The translations under genes were made by a program, and so were the position numbers. The notes below the pieces were generated by a model. The model did no database searches and had not been told where the DNA came from. It saw only the letters and a list, made by a program, of their open reading frames with translations. A stretch of 8,561 nt of DNA. It comes from Hyphomicrobiales bacterium (GTDB lineage Bacteria > Pseudomonadota > Alphaproteobacteria > Rhizobiales > Beijerinckiaceae). Positions within the stretch are counted from its first letter, which is position 1. Each line of letters opens with the position of its first letter. This document shows, piece by piece, positions 5,959 to 8,561 of the stretch. The stretch is from NCBI GenBank assembly GCA_015655535.1, contig JAATEW010000114.1:1-8561 (forward strand). The letters run 5' to 3'.

Positions 5959-6136
5959 CGCTGCGAGGCCCTGGCCCCATGCTTGCCGGCCAAATCAGCG
6001 CATGTCCGAGGCCATTTGGCGATAATGGCAACTGCCCGTAATCGGGTGAAATATTTTATCAATTTCTTCCTTTTACTCTGCGGAAATCTACTTCCCATGC
6101 AAACAAGGGACTCATCCGTTGGCTAAAGGCGCACTA

Positions 6137-6913
6137 ATGGATAAACAGGCCATGCACCGCTACAAGGTGTGGCTGCTTGCAAAAGAAAAAGCGGGATTGG
6201 GAAACCCGGATCTTGGCCAGAACCAAGGCCGCTCGTCCAAGCAGGTAAACAAGCTTACCGATCTCGAAACATTGCTCCTGCTTTATAATTACGGGCGTCC
6301 GATGGACCTTGCCGTGGATAGCAAGTTCACTCTGCCCAACGGCGAATCGGCCGCGTGCAAGACGAAGAAAGTCAGCTCTGAGTCGATCGATTTTGTTTAT
6401 AATGCGCCGCCGCCCAACGCCCCCAGTGCGCCGCGCCCCGTCATGCCGGTAGGGTCGCCCGTATCTCTCGATCTCGACGAAGTGGGCGCCTGCGGCGGTG
6501 TTCTCACATCGCACAACGAAGACGGGTTCCGGGTCGCCGTCAATAAGGACAGCCGGAGCGCGGTGAGCACCAAGCTCGCTCATATCGCCGTCAAGCGCGG
6601 CATCGGCGTCGAGGCCATGGGCGCCATGAAAACCGGCGTTCCGAGAATTGAACCGGCCAATAAAAACTGCGCCTTCACCGATCATACCGGAATGTTGAGG
6701 ACCGGCATGATCGTTAACCTGTCTCAATTCGATGCGCTGATCAGGGCTTCCGCGACGATCATTCCGCCGATGGGCACGCGTATCGTCCTCAGAGGCCCGG
6801 TGTGGCATGGGGCCGACGTCATAAGCACTTTCGAAATTGGATTCATGGTGAAGTTTTGCCTTCCCATTCCGGATGACAAGTTCACTACGGCGCTCACCTT
6901 CGCGGACGCATAG
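6137..6913 (+). CDS. Protein with two divergent PilZ-like domains
   Basis: A 258-residue soluble protein. After a Lys-rich N-terminus (1-55) come two stretches that match in layout the tandem PilZ proteins of Hyphomicrobiales. The first is at about 60-150: KFTLPNGESAACKTKKVS, then PVGSPVSLDLDEVGACGGVL, then EDGFRVAV. The second is at about 169-241: PRIEPANKNCAFTD, then RTGMIVNLSQFDALI, then MGTRIVLRGPVWHG and FEIGFMVKF. PilZ domains usually bind cyclic di-GMP through RxxxR and D/NxSxxG. Here neither motif is intact in either copy (RIEPANK and NLSQFDA in the second), so binding is doubtful and the domain may act as a protein partner. ATG at 6137 has AAAGG seven bases upstream. A TTG at 6119 with AAGGGA eight bases upstream would add six residues and is also credible. 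Its stop is 12 bp from that of the convergent GNAT gene. Confidence 0.68.
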   Translation: MDKQAMHRYKVWLLAKEKAGLGNPDLGQNQGRSSKQVNKLTDLETLLLLYNYGRPMDLAVDSKFTLPNGESAACKTKKVSSESIDFVYNAPPPNAPSAPRPVMPVGSPVSLDLDEVGACGGVLTSHNEDGFRVAVNKDSRSAVSTKLAHIAVKRGIGVEAMGAMKTGVPRIEPANKNCAFTDHTGMLRTGMIVNLSQFDALIRASATIIPPMGTRIVLRGPVWHGADVISTFEIGFMVKFCLPIPDDKFTTALTFADA

Positions 6914-6925
6914 ATCGGCGGGATC

Positions 6926-7558
6926 TCATCCCGAAATCAATTCCCGCCTTTGGGGCCGGTGCTCCAAATGCGATAGAAGCTCGCGAATGGTCTCGCGCAT
7001 CTGTTCCGTATCGAGAGCCTTGGCGGGCAGCGTGGCCGTGAGCCTCGCCATCGTGAAGGCCGGAACGAATGCGTCGCCGCGCCGTGCGAAACATTCGTGC
7101 CGCCCTTCGAACTTGAAGCCGAAATTGCGATAAAGCGAGATCGCCGGCCCATTGTCGCAAAAAACGATCAATTGGAGGCGGGTGAGGCCGGCCAAAAGCT
7201 CGGATGCCGCGATGATCGCCCGCATCATCGTCGTTCCGATGCCGCGGCCATGAAATGCGTCATGCACGAAGAGGCTGAGCCAGCCCGAATGGTTTTGTGA
7301 GCCCGGGCAAGAGTATAATCCCGCGAATCCGACCGGTGTGTCGTCGATCGTTGCAACGATATCGAACGTGTTGGGGCCGCGGCTGTCGCACCAGGCTTGA
7401 ACCTCGTCCGCCGAGCCGAACGGCTCTATGACCATGGCGCGCTGGCATCGCGGCTGGTTGAACATGGCGAACAGAGCCTCGGCATCGCGCGTCTCCCGCC
7501 GCCGGAGCAAAATGCAATTGCTGAGCGTGTTTGAGTTCATACAGTCCGGCATCGACAT
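6926..7558 (-). CDS. GNAT-family N-acetyltransferase, YhhY-like
   Basis: A 210-residue GCN5-related acetyltransferase, which would move an acetyl group from acetyl-CoA to an amine. The order of segments closely follows E. coli YhhY. It opens with an ETRDAEALFAMFNQP-like N-terminal helix, followed by DIVATIDDTPVGFAGL. Motif A is VHDAFHGRGIGTTMMRAII, with the pyrophosphate-binding HGRGIG at 103-108. Then come LQLIVFCDNGPAISLYRNFGF and a closing FVPAFTMARL. YhhY acts on amino acids, but the substrate here is unknown. About 37 residues after the domain are extra. ATG at 7556-7558 has GAGG eight bases upstream; later ATGs at residues 3 and 7 are less well placed. The 196-bp gap to the divergent methyltransferase holds its promoter. 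It is nearly abutting the PilZ-like gene at the 3' end, with a small CGGGAT/ATCCCG stem at 6919-6933 overlapping its stop. Confidence 0.9.
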   Translation of the reverse strand: MSMPDCMNSNTLSNCILLRRRETRDAEALFAMFNQPRCQRAMVIEPFGSADEVQAWCDSRGPNTFDIVATIDDTPVGFAGLYSCPGSQNHSGWLSLFVHDAFHGRGIGTTMMRAIIAASELLAGLTRLQLIVFCDNGPAISLYRNFGFKFEGRHECFARRGDAFVPAFTMARLTATLPAKALDTEQMRETIRELLSHLEHRPQRRELISG

Positions 7559-7623
7559 GGCCGAAACCTCGAGCGGCTTTTTGCTTTTTCCGAAATTGCC
7601 TGGGTGCCGGTGCGGCCAAAGGC

Positions 7624-7651
7624 AAACGCAAAGATTTGTCCTGCGTTTTTT
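7624..7651 (+). terminator. Terminator-like stem-loop in the divergent upstream region
   Basis: AAACGCA (7624-7630) and TGCGTTT (7642-7648) form a 7-bp stem with an 11-nt loop and run into six T in total. It lies 104 bp before the methyltransferase start with no gene upstream on the same strand, so it could be an attenuator in a long leader or a relic. A second small stem, GCTTGC-GCGAA-GCAAGC, follows at 7668-7684. Confidence 0.33.
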
Positions 7652-7743
7652 CTCATTGATCCGGCAGGCTTGCGCGAAGCAAGCTCACGCTGCCGTGACC
7701 GGCGAAGGATCGCGGGCTCTGAGGGCAGCCAATTTGTTTTTGC

Positions 7744-7748
7744 GGAGG
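7744..7748 (+). promoter_or_regulatory. Ribosome binding site deciding the methyltransferase start
   Basis: A perfect GGAGG, six bases before the ATG at 7755. The frame is open much further upstream (to 7428), but the sequence there lies opposite the GNAT gene and has no membrane-protein character, so 7755 is the start. Confidence 0.85.
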
Positions 7749-7754
7749 CAGCCG

Positions 7755-8192
7755 ATGTCCACACGCGATGCGTCGAGTCCTTTTCCCTGGCCGCCGGTGA
7801 TTTTTGCCGCGGCATTCGCGCTCGCCATATTGGCCGGATGGAAGGAGCCATTGCCGATCGTGCCGGAGGCGGCCCGTGGCGTCCTCCACCTTGCCGGCAT
7901 CCTCGCCATCTTGTCGGGTGTCGGCCTTGCGCTCGCGGCGGAATGGGGCTTCATGATGGCTGGAACGGCGACGCTGCCGACGCGCCCGACCAAAATGATC
8001 GTCAGCGATGGAATCTATCGCTACACCCGCAATCCTATGTATCTCGGTCTGAGTTTGACCGTCGCGGGCGTAGGTTTGCTGGCCAATTCCGGGTGGTTTC
8101 TCGTGGTCTTGCCTTTTGCAGTGATCGCGGTGACCAAGCTCGCCATAGAACGCGAAGAGCGCTATCTCGAAGGCAAGTTCGGCTCGGACTAA
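7755..8192 (+). CDS. Isoprenylcysteine/phospholipid methyltransferase-like membrane protein, C-terminus cut by a stop
   Basis: A 145-residue integral membrane protein of the ICMT/PEMT superfamily, which uses S-adenosylmethionine to methylate lipid or membrane-bound substrates; the substrate is unknown for the small bacterial members. Membrane segments lie at about 12-28, 43-62 and 100-126. The family core is present: DGIYRYTRNPMYLG (85-98) and EREERYLEGKFG (132-143). Members normally continue FGxxYxxYKxxVRRW. Here TAA at 8190-8192 stops the frame right after FGSD. The next 11 codons read LSYKARTRRWF and end in TAG (8226-8228). The TAA thus stands where Tyr (TAC/TAT) is expected, consistent with a one-base nonsense change. 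The missing C-terminal helix contributes to cofactor binding in the family, so activity may be lost unless read-through occurs. Downstream lies a REP-like repeat. Confidence 0.85.
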   Translation: MSTRDASSPFPWPPVIFAAAFALAILAGWKEPLPIVPEAARGVLHLAGILAILSGVGLALAAEWGFMMAGTATLPTRPTKMIVSDGIYRYTRNPMYLGLSLTVAGVGLLANSGWFLVVLPFAVIAVTKLAIEREERYLEGKFGSD

Positions 8193-8228
8193 CTCAGCTA
8201 TAAGGCCCGTACGCGCCGCTGGTTTTAG
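8193..8228 (+). pseudogene. Detached C-terminal tail of the methyltransferase gene
   Basis: In frame after the TAA, the codons spell LSYKARTRRWF and then TAG. This is the expected last part of small ICMT/PEMT-like proteins. Its preservation without frameshift argues that the stop is recent, a sequencing error, or read through. Confidence 0.6.
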
Positions 8229-8268
8229 AGCATCGGACAGAAAGTTGCAGACTTTTCGGATAAAAACA
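8225..8268 (+). repeat. REP-like dispersed repeat with a small stem-loop
   Basis: The stretch begins TTAGAGCATCGGACAG and continues through AAAGTTGCAGACTTTTCGG to AAAAACAG. It resembles the intergenic elements of many Hyphomicrobiales that combine GAGCAT with CCGAAAAGTCTGCAACTTT (recognised from memory). AAAGT (8241-8245) and ACTTT (8251-8255) form a stem around TGCAG. The copy looks degenerate. It overlaps the TAG that would end the read-through methyltransferase and stands between that gene and the next. Confidence 0.55.
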
Positions 8269-8298
8269 GCGGGGCTTTGCCGGCTATGAGGCCAAAAC

Positions 8299-8305
8299 AA
8301 GGGGG
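8299..8305 (+). promoter_or_regulatory. Ribosome binding site of the last gene
   Basis: AAGGGGG lies nine bases before ATG 8315. An in-frame ATG at 8306 directly abuts the purine tract and is less likely. Confidence 0.55.
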
Positions 8306-8314
8306 ATGCGGGGA

Positions 8315-8561
8315 ATGGCCGGAAAAACGATCGAAGATTTGAAGGCATTGCGGGCTCAACTTGTCGAGCGCCGCCGCCAGGAGGCTTACTGGGCCGTAGG
8401 AACAGGCCCATATAACGAGACAGGCCTCGCAAAGCTCGCACTCGTGGATCGCGCCATTGAGGCCCTTGATGCGGTCATCGCCGAGGGCAAGGATGAGCCG
8501 GAAGAGGTCGCGGATGCCCTCTGCCAGCAAGGCGGGTTTCGTTTAACTCTTGCGCTCAAAA
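8315..8561 (+). CDS. Unrecognised helical protein, 3' truncated by window edge
   Basis: Open from ATG 8315 to the end of the window, 82 codons without a stop. The visible product starts MAGKTIEDLKALRAQLVERR, continues through a short Gly/Pro/Asn loop (GTGPYNETG at about 29-37) and a second helix (LAKLALVDRAIEALDAVIAEG), then an acidic turn (KDEPEEVAD) and CQQGGFRLTLAL. The pattern of two amphipathic helices around a loop suggests a small helical-hairpin or coiled-coil protein. I recognise no family. Codon choice is typical of the neighbouring genes, and the ribosome site is good, which supports a real gene. It is separated from the methyltransferase by the REP-like repeat. Confidence 0.62.
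   Translation, partial: MAGKTIEDLKALRAQLVERRRQEAYWAVGTGPYNETGLAKLALVDRAIEALDAVIAEGKDEPEEVADALCQQGGFRLTLALK

Larger units (their letters stand above)
5731..6118. other. 388-bp region without a convincing gene
   Basis: Between the peptide and the PilZ-like gene. It contains the inverted repeat at 5760-5782, a 9-bp tandem duplication at 5941-5958, and an AT-rich segment (about 6047-6080) that may carry the promoter of the following gene. One plus-strand frame reads YVVAFRGADEFGD near 5818, faintly like a class 3 lipase, but it is short and flanked by stops. I assign no gene. Confidence 0.5.

Noticed and set aside
6134..6808. Minus-strand open frame of 224 codons opposite the PilZ-like gene
   Set aside because: Antisense shadow: Arg-rich, without start context. 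The plus-strand product has coherent domain segments.
7428..7754. Upstream extension of the methyltransferase frame
   Set aside because: The extension overlaps the GNAT gene on the other strand and lacks membrane-protein character. GGAGG fixes the start at 7755.
7653..8441. Minus-strand open frame of 262 codons across the methyltransferase, repeat and last gene
   Set aside because: It runs across a real gene, a repeat and another start. The predicted protein is Arg/Gly/Pro-rich with no domain.
1..8561. CRISPR array, rRNA, complete insertion sequence or toxin-antitoxin pair
   Set aside because: I saw no regularly spaced repeats, no rRNA segments, no transposase motif and no recognisable toxin-antitoxin pair anywhere in the window.

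Overview
The window reads as chromosomal DNA of an alphaproteobacterium, most likely Hyphomicrobiales and possibly Beijerinckiaceae or a relative. This is an inference from the GC-rich coding sequence, the DUF1467 protein, the tandem PilZ-like protein and a GAGCATCGGAC-type dispersed repeat. No species-level marker is present.

Left part (1-4312), housekeeping genes. A 5'-truncated Mrp/ApbC Fe-S carrier ATPase converges on an unrecognised, extremely acidic, cysteine-free protein across a strong bidirectional terminator. Next comes moaA (GTP 3',8-cyclase of molybdenum cofactor synthesis), divergent over 55 bp from a small DUF971 protein. DUF971 converges on a secreted L,D-transpeptidase (YkuD), again across a symmetric hairpin. 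Mrp, MoaA and DUF971 all have links to Fe-S proteins; Mrp and DUF971 are fused in plant HCF101.

Middle part (4313-6118), sparse and partly scar-like. A gene-poor 411 bp stretch carries a clean inverted repeat. It is followed by a two-helix DUF1467 membrane protein and a complete tRNA-Lys(UUU). Past the tRNA the DNA holds inverted repeats and, on the minus strand, a weak tyrosine-recombinase-like C-terminal remnant. Then comes a small AT-richer gene for a 76-residue peptide with a canonical double-glycine leader, QLTEDQVDQVSGG. It is an orphan precursor candidate (RiPP or microcin-like), with no maturase or C39 transporter in view. The 388 bp after it hold no convincing gene.

Right part (6119-8561). 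A protein with two degenerate PilZ-like domains converges on a YhhY-like GNAT acetyltransferase. A divergent isoprenylcysteine/phospholipid methyltransferase-like membrane protein appears truncated by a stop codon: 11 further in-frame codons encode the expected family C-terminus. A REP-like element begins right at the ancestral stop. The last gene is an unrecognised helical protein running off the right edge.

The strongest candidates for something new are the orphan double-glycine peptide in its tRNA-associated setting, the nonsense-truncated methyltransferase, and the repeat whose first bases supply stop codons of two genes.
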